A DNA stretch of 64,000 nucleotides from Muribaculaceae bacterium (GTDB lineage Bacteria; Bacteroidota; Bacteroidia; Bacteroidales; Muribaculaceae): assembly GCA_022509165.1 (NCBI GenBank), contig JAFLTT010000010.1, forward strand, positions 58,401 through 122,400. The letters run 5' to 3'. The notes under the pieces are model-generated. The model worked only from the letters and a program-made list of their open reading frames with translations. It was not told where the DNA came from and searched no databases. Made by a program: the position numbers and the translations under genes. How positions within the stretch are numbered: the stretch's first letter is position 1; the number at the start of each line of letters is the position of its first letter. This document shows, one piece after another, positions 1 to 7,399 of this stretch.

Positions 1-710
1 GAATGACAATCGGTTGATATAATTTCACCCTGAGGATTCTTTATTTCAGTTTTCAGAGTAAATTCCTCATGTTTAGAAATGCCCTCAACTTCGGTTTTGA
101 GATTTACGATTGCATACTCCTTGGAGATAAAAGGAGTTGTTATATAGGTTCCCCATACAGGTATATGAATTTCATTGGTTTCAATGAGATGCACATTACG
201 ATACAGGCCTGCCCCGGGATACCACCTGGACGACCTATCGGGATTTTCCAGAAATACTTCCAATGTATTTTCACCGGGTTTTACTATGCCTTTCAGATCA
301 ACATAGAATGAATTGTACCCGTAAGGCCAATAAGCCACTTCTTTCCCATTTACTTTGACTTTAGCATGGCTCATCGCACCATCAAACAGAAGAGTAGTAT
401 TAGTGCCAGTCGTATCTTTTATTTCAAATGTGGTCTTATAAAATCCCTTTCCTATATAAGGCAAACCTCCAGTACGGCCGGCCTTCCAACTTGCCTTGGT
501 TTCACCGTCTTGTTCCACCATCACCTTTTGAAGGTCATTATCCCTGCTGAACGGTCCCAAAATGGCCCAGTCGTGTGGAATCACCACATTTTCCCAATTC
601 AAACTATCTTTGGAGAATTCCCATTTCTTTACCAAGGTATTTTTACGGACAGCATACATTGATGCAAAAGTCAATATGCAAAGAGTAAGTAGTGTTAAGA
701 CTTTTTTCAT
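1..710 (-). CDS. GH2 beta-galactosidase-like enzyme, N-terminal part (cut by window edge)
   Basis: The reading frame opens with ATG at 710 and stays open to base 1, giving about 236 residues of a longer protein whose catalytic barrel lies outside the window. The first 20 residues are a hydrophobic signal peptide (MKKVLTLLTLCILTFASMYA). What follows is the jelly-roll sugar-binding domain of glycoside hydrolase family 2, with VIPHDWAI, LLFDGAMSHAKVKVNGKEV, NPDRSSRWYPGAGLYRNVHL, and then the start of the immunoglobulin-like domain. SRWYPGAGLYRNV is typical of Bacteroidetes beta-galactosidases. The active-site glutamates are not visible, so specificity is open. It is separated from the fimbrial operon by a terminator (742-793) and is probably a separate transcript. 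Family call firm, activity inferred. Confidence 0.85.
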   Translation of the reverse strand, partial: MKKVLTLLTLCILTFASMYAVRKNTLVKKWEFSKDSLNWENVVIPHDWAILGPFSRDNDLQKVMVEQDGETKASWKAGRTGGLPYIGKGFYKTTFEIKDTTGTNTTLLFDGAMSHAKVKVNGKEVAYWPYGYNSFYVDLKGIVKPGENTLEVFLENPDRSSRWYPGAGLYRNVHLIETNEIHIPVWGTYITTPFISKEYAIVNLKTEVEGISKHEEFTLKTEIKNPQGEIISTDCH

Positions 711-741
711 CGTATATTATTGTGAATCAGGAAAGAAAAGA

Positions 742-793
742 AAAGTCTCGGCAGCAATTATCAATTAACCATTTTACTATCTGCCGAGACTTT
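742..793 (-). terminator. Terminator of the fimbrial operon
   Basis: A perfect 13-bp inverted repeat (AAAGTCTCGGCAG at 742-754, CTGCCGAGACTTT at 781-793) encloses a 26-nt loop. On the minus strand it is followed by TCTTTTCTTT. It lies 48 nt past the stop of the last fimbrial gene and upstream of the GH2 gene. The loop is long, but stem and U-rich tail fit a Rho-independent terminator. Confidence 0.75.
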
Positions 794-840
794 CATAAGA
801 CAATCTATTTTTTACCTTAAGTTTATAATTAGAACCTTAA

Positions 841-3192
841 TCAATTTGGACTTATACACATGGCTGATATGTTACCCTCCACAACTGTAGAACCGACCTC
901 TAAACCTATTACTTTCAATTGTAAAGAGCCATCAGCATTAGGAGCCGCATTTTCAAATGTATAGGATATATCTTCGAAATTAAAAGTAGTCCAGTTGAAA
1001 TCATTTCTACCTATTCCCTGATATATTTGAGCAGATTCATTACCATTGTCAGAAACAAGTTCAAACTTAGTTTCACGTGCTTCACGAGATCCGTTCCAAC
1101 GAGCAGACAAAACAGTGACATTATAAGTCTTGGACAAGTCTAATCCATTAATTGTAATCACAGCCTCTTCACTATCAGTTCCAACCGGACCTGAAATCAC
1201 AAATGAGTCTGCCCAAGATTTCAATGGCCATGTAATTCCACCGGAGATTATATCATTGTCTTCCTTAGGTTCGCTTCCTGCTCCATTGAATGAAGAGGTA
1301 AACGGTTTTTCAATTGACAAAGTCACGGAAGTATAATTTCCTTCAGCATCCGTTAGTGGAACTTCTGTGGCATCAATCTCTCCGATAAAATTCCAGGAAT
1401 TGTCTCCTTTATTACCACCAAAATCTATCAATAGAGATGATGTTAACGGGCCTGAAACATCAGGTTTGGCAAATTCAGTCATCTCCGTGATTTCATAGGG
1501 TTTTAAAACTGCAAGGTGTGCCGCATTCTGAGCAATTTCTTTCTGCACAGCATTTACTGTGGAAGGTGCATAAGTATTGCCCACTACGTTTATTCCCGTT
1601 AAAGCCTCAAACCAAGTACAGGCAGCAGTGTAGCGTCCGTAGGTGGTTTCAAGATGATAACCGTCACGATTGAAAGAGTCGCCTAAGAAAGAAGTGCGTC
1701 CATTCTGTATAGCAGTTCCGGAAGGAATTACACCTTTTAGTTGCGGATTGTCAGCCATTGCTTTTTGTGTGGCGTCCATTATCGCATTATACATTGTAAT
1801 CTGATCCTTATTGTATTTGGGGAATTCTGCATGGTCAGAGTTCTTGGCGTAGGCCCAGGTCTGATGGAACCATATATCGGCATCGCTTCTCTCAGCCACC
1901 CATTCAATCAGATTTTCCAGATAAGGAGTGTATGTTTCATACTGTCCCGATGAACCGCTGGCTTGCTGAAGAGTGATGATATCCCAGTCTTCATCTGCCA
2001 ATCCTTGGGTCAATGAAACATTATTAGTTTGGTTTTTCACCCCATTAACCACTTTCCGGTATTCGTAAGCACCATTCCCGGACTGTGCATTACTCCAATG
2101 GGTGTCGAGTCTGCAACCTCCGATATAAAGATTTCCAATCACAACCTCTATGCCGGCAGCATCAAACAGGTCATAAAGATACTGTTCTACTGCGTCTTGT
2201 GAGAAACTGTTACCTATAGCAAGAATGCAAAGTTTTCCGTCGGCCATTGGATCCCTTTCACCCGGTGTGGGCTCAGGTTCAGGAGTCGGATCCGGATCTT
2301 CTCCTTCATAATCCTCATTCTCCCAACCGGCTATATCTTCCACCGTAAATCTTATTTCCTGAAGACCAATCAATGAATTAAGATCTATGATATAATTGTA
2401 AGCGTGACCAATTTCCCACTCATTTACGTTATCAGTCTTCAAATTGATCCGGTATGAATCATCTAAAGGAACACTGTTAGACCCGGAAGTTGTCAAAGAG
2501 AATGAGATGGAAATATCATTGCCAAGTTGTTGGGGCAAAAGATATTTCACACCGGAATAATCACCCGACAAGGTATATTCATATTCCCCTTTTTCATTAT
2601 TATCAGTCCAAGAAATTTCAGTGCCGTTGTTGAAAGAAGCAGTTAAATTACCCTTTGTGACAACGTTTGAAAGTTTTACATCTGAAATCTCAATATCTTT
2701 ATCCTTAATGCTTTCGTCAAAATTGAATGTCACTTTTACTTTGGAAAGAGCATGACGGAAATTTAGAGAGACCGGATCATTGACTGGTTTGGCCTCCACG
2801 GGAGCAGTCAGAGCCACAACAAGATCATTATCTTCGGGGGAATAAGAAGATATGGTAAGTTGAGACAAGTCGTATGAAGCATTTACTGCCTCGGGTGCAA
2901 CGGCCGCAAAATTATAAGTCTGACCTGCAACCCAATATTTTGGCTCTGCGGTGCTCCAACCCTGTGCTGTTTTACTTACAGCATCTCCGTTAAAAAGTTG
3001 TGCTTCTGAATTATATCCGCCGTAAATATAAAAATTCTGAAGATTAGTATTTGTCACATCACCTGCACGAGTAGTTTTCCCGACGTGCACATTAAAACTA
3101 ATAGCATTTTTATCGGGCATACTCAGGGATTCCTGATTTGTACAACTCAACAAAGCAGGGAAAGCAGCAACCAGAAATAATAGTTTTTTCAT
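841..3192 (-). CDS. Fimbrillin-like lipoprotein fused to an SGNH/DUF4886 hydrolase domain
   Basis: This is a 783-residue surface lipoprotein with lipobox Cys17 (PALLSC). Residues about 25-290 form a fimbrillin-like domain (SLNFRHALSKVKVTF; YLLPQQL; the WEIGHAYNYIIDL end motif). A Pro/Glu/Asp linker at 294-315 leads to a DUF4886 SGNH-hydrolase-like domain at 320-565. There Ser329 in AIGNSFSQ is the candidate nucleophile and Asp510/His513 in RDGYHL the candidate acid and base. Residues 586-783 form a beta-rich domain also found at the C-terminus of the neighbouring fimbrillin. The gene is last in the fimbrial operon, which suits a tip or accessory subunit, but that role is inferred. The enzyme substrate is unknown; deacetylation of a glycan is one possibility. 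Confidence 0.82.
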   Translation of the reverse strand: MKKLLFLVAAFPALLSCTNQESLSMPDKNAISFNVHVGKTTRAGDVTNTNLQNFYIYGGYNSEAQLFNGDAVSKTAQGWSTAEPKYWVAGQTYNFAAVAPEAVNASYDLSQLTISSYSPEDNDLVVALTAPVEAKPVNDPVSLNFRHALSKVKVTFNFDESIKDKDIEISDVKLSNVVTKGNLTASFNNGTEISWTDNNEKGEYEYTLSGDYSGVKYLLPQQLGNDISISFSLTTSGSNSVPLDDSYRINLKTDNVNEWEIGHAYNYIIDLNSLIGLQEIRFTVEDIAGWENEDYEGEDPDPTPEPEPTPGERDPMADGKLCILAIGNSFSQDAVEQYLYDLFDAAGIEVVIGNLYIGGCRLDTHWSNAQSGNGAYEYRKVVNGVKNQTNNVSLTQGLADEDWDIITLQQASGSSGQYETYTPYLENLIEWVAERSDADIWFHQTWAYAKNSDHAEFPKYNKDQITMYNAIMDATQKAMADNPQLKGVIPSGTAIQNGRTSFLGDSFNRDGYHLETTYGRYTAACTWFEALTGINVVGNTYAPSTVNAVQKEIAQNAAHLAVLKPYEITEMTEFAKPDVSGPLTSSLLIDFGGNKGDNSWNFIGEIDATEVPLTDAEGNYTSVTLSIEKPFTSSFNGAGSEPKEDNDIISGGITWPLKSWADSFVISGPVGTDSEEAVITINGLDLSKTYNVTVLSARWNGSREARETKFELVSDNGNESAQIYQGIGRNDFNWTTFNFEDISYTFENAAPNADGSLQLKVIGLEVGSTVVEGNISAMCISPN

Positions 3193-3231
3193 TTATTTTT
3201 CAGACGATTTAGTTTTATCTTTTTTATTCTG

Positions 3232-3279
3232 AAAAAAAGGAGAGAAAGCACTCCCAAAGAATGGAGTGACCTCCTCTCC
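3232..3279 (-). terminator. Terminator-like hairpin between the two fimbrillin genes
   Basis: Read on the minus strand, GGAGAG pairs with CTCTCC and an inner CACTCC pairs with GGAGTG, followed at once by TTTTTTTC. It sits between the stop of the upstream fimbrillin (3295) and the start of the fimbrillin-SGNH gene (3192). No promoter matching the TAnnTTTG form was noticed after it, so partial read-through is the simplest reading. That would make the upstream subunit more abundant than the fusion protein. Confidence 0.6.
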
Positions 3280-3294
3280 CCTAAAATATCATCA

Positions 3295-4839
3295 TTAGTC
3301 TTCAACTACCGGTGAAATCACCATAGCTGAAATACATCCATCAGTAGCTGTTAGACCAGTGGTTCCTATTAGAGTTAATTCAATAGTTCCATCTGATTGT
3401 GGAAGAACATTTTCAAATTTATATCCTTGATCTTCAAAGTTATATGAATCCCAAATAAAAGTATCAGAGGTTCCGGCTATTCCTTGATAAATTTCAGTAG
3501 AAGTATTTAATTCATATATAAGTTCAAAATTTGTTTTACGAGCAGTGTGAGTAGCTCTATAACGAGTTGCTAAAATAGTGACATTAATTGGTTTAGTGGG
3601 TTCTAGCCCAGATATTTTAATTGATCCTTTTTCTGTGTCGTTAACCATAAAGGAATCTTTCCATACATTCTTGGGCCATTCTATCCCATAAACTGTTATA
3701 CTTGCATCTGGCTCAGTGTCATTTCCTGGATATCTATCGCTAAATCCGGACAATGTTAAAGCTAAAGGAGAATCATCTCCAGATGCATATTTTAAAGTTA
3801 AAGAGGAAGTTTCTCTTGACGTAATTTTATTCCATGAATCATCTGAATCATTTTTTGATGCGTTCCCAAAATCTAACTTAACATCATCAGCAAGTCCTTC
3901 CGGTTTTTCGGGTTCATCTGCCTCATCTTCTTTATCTTCTCCAAATCCTACATTGCTTTCAAGGTCTGAATCTTGCCATTCCGGGGCGTCTACTACTTCA
4001 AATCCTATTTCTTCAAGTTCATAAGCTGAATAGAGATTAATGGTGTAATTGTAAGCATGGCCCATTTCCCATTCATCAACTTCATCAGTCTTTACAGGTA
4101 TTTGGAAGTCTTTTTCAATTGCTTGGTCTTCAATGCCTGTGGCAGATACCTTGAAGGAAAGAACTACATCTTCGTCCAGTTCCTGTGGAAGCAGATATTT
4201 TACTCCTTTATTGTCATTTAAATTAAAAGAATAAGAGTCTTTTTCTGCTCCATTAGTCCACTCAAGAGATGTTCCTGCGTTAAAGGTAGCTTCAAGCGAT
4301 CCTTTATTAATTACAGAACCTAATGATACCTCTGAAACAGTAAATTGGATATTATCATCTTCTTCGCTGAGGAAAGATACCTGCACTTTTGCCAAGGCAT
4401 GTTGGAAGTTCAATGACACCGGATCATTACCGCTGTTAGTAGCTTGAACAGGAGAAGCAACTGCTACAACAAGATCATCATCTCCGGGAGTATAGTCATT
4501 GATAGTTAGGGCGGCCAAATTATAGGAAGCTGTAACGGCTGACGGTGCTACGGCAGCAAAATTATAAGTTTTACCTGATACCCAGAATTTGGTTTCAGAG
4601 GGTGTCCATACACCAGTAGTTTTGCTCACAATTGTTCCGTCAAAAACGAGAGAATTAGCATCATAACCTCCGTAAACATAGAAAGTTTGGAGATTAGTGC
4701 TTGTTACGTCTGCTCTTGTAGTCTTACCTACATAAGTGTTGAATCCGATGGCATTACTTTGTGCCACTTCTACTGTTTCCTGGTTGGCACAACTTGCCAA
4801 CAAGGCTGCCATTCCGGCAAATAAAAAAATCTTTTTCAT
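3295..4839 (-). CDS. Fimbrillin family lipoprotein
   Basis: This 514-residue lipoprotein (lipobox Cys17, LLASC) has the same two outer domains as its downstream neighbour. The fimbrillin-like part spans about 25-285 (KTTRADVTSTNLQ; SLNFQHALAKVQVSF; YLLPQEL; WEMGHAYNYTINL). The C-terminal beta-rich part spans about 320-514 (KLDFGNASKND; IYQGIAGT; CISAMVISP). In place of the neighbour's hydrolase domain there is only a short acidic linker (GEDKEDEADEPEKPEG). Fimbrillins of this family are exported as lipoproteins and polymerise after proteolytic trimming. The Arg at KTTRA is a plausible trimming site, by analogy only. It is third in the operon and followed by a terminator-like hairpin, which suggests it is the more abundant subunit. 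Confidence 0.83.
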   Translation of the reverse strand: MKKIFLFAGMAALLASCANQETVEVAQSNAIGFNTYVGKTTRADVTSTNLQTFYVYGGYDANSLVFDGTIVSKTTGVWTPSETKFWVSGKTYNFAAVAPSAVTASYNLAALTINDYTPGDDDLVVAVASPVQATNSGNDPVSLNFQHALAKVQVSFLSEEDDNIQFTVSEVSLGSVINKGSLEATFNAGTSLEWTNGAEKDSYSFNLNDNKGVKYLLPQELDEDVVLSFKVSATGIEDQAIEKDFQIPVKTDEVDEWEMGHAYNYTINLYSAYELEEIGFEVVDAPEWQDSDLESNVGFGEDKEDEADEPEKPEGLADDVKLDFGNASKNDSDDSWNKITSRETSSLTLKYASGDDSPLALTLSGFSDRYPGNDTEPDASITVYGIEWPKNVWKDSFMVNDTEKGSIKISGLEPTKPINVTILATRYRATHTARKTNFELIYELNTSTEIYQGIAGTSDTFIWDSYNFEDQGYKFENVLPQSDGTIELTLIGTTGLTATDGCISAMVISPVVED

Positions 4840-4882
4840 TGTATAGGTTTTATTAGATTAAATATTTTCAATTATTAATATT

Positions 4883-5905
4883 TCAATTTAATGGGATATC
4901 CGTGTTATCTCCCCAGTCGTCAACATCAGGTTGGAATCCGGAATTTCCTCCCACCATATCATCAGGAATATTGATGTCCGAAATGGTTATTACGCCTCCT
5001 TTCGGTTGAGTAGCAATTTGATCCGTTACGTCGTGATCTAATGTCAAAGTTTTTCCGTTTGTGAGTTTCACTATCAAACGAAGGTCATGTTGACCTGAAT
5101 AATCCGACCTTGCCTTTGGCTTATATCCTTCCGAAGAGGGTATTCCAAAAGTCATTACCTGGACCCCGATTCCATAACTTGTTTTCTCACATTCGAAAAC
5201 GAAGGTAGCCTTGGAATCAGAAGTATTTCCGGTCATTATATTCACGGTCTCAGCCATTCCAGCCAAAGCTCCGGTGGCCTCCTTTACATATTCAAGATTT
5301 TTTTCTATATGATACTTTATCACATATCCGTAGGCCAAGGGTGAAATCACTACCTTATCCGGCAGTTCACCATTAAGGATCTGTTCTTCGGTGACTTCTA
5401 TAAAGGCCCCATATAGTATATCAGGCTGCTTCACGTTTCTTTCACCTTTATGGAGATCTGTGAAAGATGTGTTTGTGTGATTGCCGGTAGAAGCTATTAC
5501 TGTGTTAGGAGAACCTAAATTGTTTACAGTCACATAATCTGAATCATCATTAAAAAACAGGATAGCACGTGTGGTTGGTTCTATTGAGAAACTACCTCCT
5601 GATGATGGCAGATGAAGTTCTTTTGAAAACACATAATTCCCGTTTAGTTCATTGTATAGAATCACAGCTACACCTTCAGGTTTGCGGGGTCTGAAATAAT
5701 CATAATCATTGTCAGCACCTAAATCGTCCCAATTGTCAGCCCAGTTGTAATCAGAATTCACTTCCCATTCCATTTCCCATTCCAAATCCATATTCATTCG
5801 ATAAGGATTGTCTATCACGTCTTCGTACACGAGTTCCTGTCTGCATCCGGGGAAGAGAATCAAAGAGAGTGCTATGGTAAATATATATTTATAATATTTT
5901 TTCAT
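4883..5905 (-). CDS. DUF5119-type lipoprotein of the fimbrial operon
   Basis: This 340-residue lipoprotein has lipobox Cys21 (LILFPGCRQE). The N-terminal half is rich in Trp, Asp and Asn (WEMEWEVNSDYNW), followed by VAVILYNELNGNYVFSKELHLPSSGG, which matches the pattern of DUF5119 proteins that accompany fimbrillin genes in Bacteroidales. Its start overlaps the stop of the preceding DUF3575 gene by 4 nt, so the two are translationally linked. By location it is probably an assembly, anchor or minor subunit of the fimbria; this is inferred from context. No catalytic motif is visible. The family assignment is from recall of the architecture and was not searched. Confidence 0.7.
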   Translation of the reverse strand: MKKYYKYIFTIALSLILFPGCRQELVYEDVIDNPYRMNMDLEWEMEWEVNSDYNWADNWDDLGADNDYDYFRPRKPEGVAVILYNELNGNYVFSKELHLPSSGGSFSIEPTTRAILFFNDDSDYVTVNNLGSPNTVIASTGNHTNTSFTDLHKGERNVKQPDILYGAFIEVTEEQILNGELPDKVVISPLAYGYVIKYHIEKNLEYVKEATGALAGMAETVNIMTGNTSDSKATFVFECEKTSYGIGVQVMTFGIPSSEGYKPKARSDYSGQHDLRLIVKLTNGKTLTLDHDVTDQIATQPKGGVITISDINIPDDMVGGNSGFQPDVDDWGDNTDIPLN

Positions 5906-7167
5906 TTTTTGCCTCCTTTATTTTTAACATCCCATATTTTCCAAACCAGGGCAAACTTAAGCCTCAAAGGTCCACCATACCACATATTTTTAGTTTGTTG
6001 ATAGACACTTCTGCCATCAATTGGCAAGTATTCTTTATATCTTGTAAACATTCCACCCACTCCAAGACCGAGTTCCAATGAGAATGTGTTACTGATACTC
6101 CACATATAGTTGTAACTTATGCCCAGATATCCTCCTTCTCCCATGTAGCCTTTCCGACCGTTTTCAAGGTCGTATTTTCCACCACCGGCAAACAGACCCA
6201 GATAATGGCCCTGCCATGGCTTATCTGATTTGAAATGATATCTAACCTCAGGTGTGAATGTCATGATCTGGTAACGTCTGTTTCTCTTTTCATTTAGCCA
6301 CCATGCAATATTAGCTTCGAGTCCTACCGACCATTTGTCGTTGAACTTATATTCCACCTCCAGAGAAGGCATAAGAGCCACATCATAAAGCATATTGGTT
6401 TTTAAAGCCAACCGCTGGTTGCTATATTCATCGCAATCCACAATCTCCCGGATCAACTCAGTCACTTCCACTATTTCCTCTGTTGCCGGCTCTATCACTT
6501 CGAAATTCTCGGCGAGCACGGGTTGTATTGTTACTATATCTGTAGACCCGTTATGGATTTGATTCTTGATAATTTCCATATTTACAACCGCCACCCTCAT
6601 AAAAGGAAATACATTCTTAATAAGGTAGGTCCAGGTGTCTCCGCTTGAAAGTTGTTTCAAAAGGCTGATTTTAACCTTGTCTTCTAAATCTGAATTTATA
6701 ATTTCAATAGCCCTGTCTCTTTGTGGCACCTCGGTATCGTCTATCACTAATTGAGAAAGCAAATTCCAATCTTGGCCATTATAAAAAACTGAAATATTGT
6801 TTTTAGAATAAACCGGGAGATGATTGACCAACCAATTTTCCATGACTTCGGCCCTTTCATAAGCGAGATCATTGTTAAGTTCCAACGAACCGTCAAGAGA
6901 AGCGTAACCGGTAATATCTATTTTGCCCAATGAATCTTTCTGTACCAAAGAATCAAGCCGCTGGGAAAATCTTTTAAGATTTGTGGATTCATAAAGTTTG
7001 GCGCTTCCCACACCAAATCTTTCGGTGAAAGAAATAATGCTATGATTTGATAAATCCTGATTTTGAGATTTAACCGATGCTGGAAAAATAATACTCACCA
7101 CAGCAATAAGAGCTGCCTTATGAATATTCGATTTAAATTTTGAAAAATTCAAAGGATTTAAGTCCAT
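5902..7167 (-). CDS. OmpA-like / DUF3575 outer-membrane protein, first gene of the fimbrial operon
   Basis: The protein has 421 residues. After a signal sequence (AALIAVVSIIFPASVKS) comes an OmpA-like stretch at about 75-200 (KIDITGYASLDGSLELNNDLAYERAEV), the part that usually contacts peptidoglycan. About residues 245-410 match the DUF3575 barrel (ALKTNMLYDVALMPSLEVE; WSVGLEANIAWW; EVRYHF; GGYLGISYNY). DUF3575 proteins commonly open fimbrillin operons in Bacteroidales, so it may act as outer-membrane platform or anchor. A consensus promoter lies at 7310-7342. Ribosomes may instead start at Met1 or a later Met; Met1 is kept because the signal peptide needs upstream charged residues. Confidence 0.78.
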   Translation of the reverse strand: MDLNPLNFSKFKSNIHKAALIAVVSIIFPASVKSQNQDLSNHSIISFTERFGVGSAKLYESTNLKRFSQRLDSLVQKDSLGKIDITGYASLDGSLELNNDLAYERAEVMENWLVNHLPVYSKNNISVFYNGQDWNLLSQLVIDDTEVPQRDRAIEIINSDLEDKVKISLLKQLSSGDTWTYLIKNVFPFMRVAVVNMEIIKNQIHNGSTDIVTIQPVLAENFEVIEPATEEIVEVTELIREIVDCDEYSNQRLALKTNMLYDVALMPSLEVEYKFNDKWSVGLEANIAWWLNEKRNRRYQIMTFTPEVRYHFKSDKPWQGHYLGLFAGGGKYDLENGRKGYMGEGGYLGISYNYMWSISNTFSLELGLGVGGMFTRYKEYLPIDGRSVYQQTKNMWYGGPLRLKFALVWKIWDVKNKGGKK

Positions 7168-7338
7168 GGTAAAAAGGTTAATTTAAAGCTTTATGGAAGC
7201 CTCTCATTATAGTAGTCGCATATAGATATGAAATCTATAGGATAAAAATTAAAATATTTCTATTTTTCTCATTTTTTTATTGATTAGGAACACTTAATAA
7301 TTTGAATTACAAATATAAATAAAAATTTTTTATACCTT
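7168..7338 (-). promoter_or_regulatory. 5' untranslated region of the fimbrial operon with a small hairpin
   Basis: About 135 nt separate the predicted transcription start (near 7303) from the first ATG. The region is very A+T rich. It holds a 7-bp inverted repeat (TATAGAT 7221-7227, ATCTATA 7233-7239) that overlaps one copy of the CCTATAGATTT motif discussed in the findings. No gene or known riboswitch is recognised. Confidence 0.35.
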
Positions 7339-7342
7339 CAAA
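7310..7342 (-). promoter_or_regulatory. Promoter of the fimbrial operon
   Basis: On the minus strand TTTG (7342-7339) is followed after 21 nt by TATATTTG (7317-7310), a full match to the Bacteroidetes primary sigma consensus TTTG-N19/21-TAnnTTTG. The -33 element overlaps the T-run of the preceding PUL terminator. Confidence 0.7.
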
Positions 7343-7370
7343 AATAGGGACACTCAGTCCGTGTCCCTAT
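7339..7370 (-). terminator. Terminator of the polysaccharide utilisation locus
   Basis: On the minus strand ATAGGGACAC and GTGTCCCTAT form a perfect 10-bp stem (7361-7370 with 7344-7353) around a 7-nt loop, followed by TTTTTGAA. It lies 29 nt past the stop codon of the last PUL gene. Confidence 0.88.
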
Positions 7371-7399
7371 CTCCTCAGGTATTCTTTAGGATATTTAAA

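Noticed and set aside
7168..7343. Invertible (phase-variable) promoter for the fimbrial operon
   Set aside because: Only a 7-bp inverted repeat with a 5-nt loop is present in the leader; no pair of longer inverted repeats flanks the promoter and no invertase gene is nearby.
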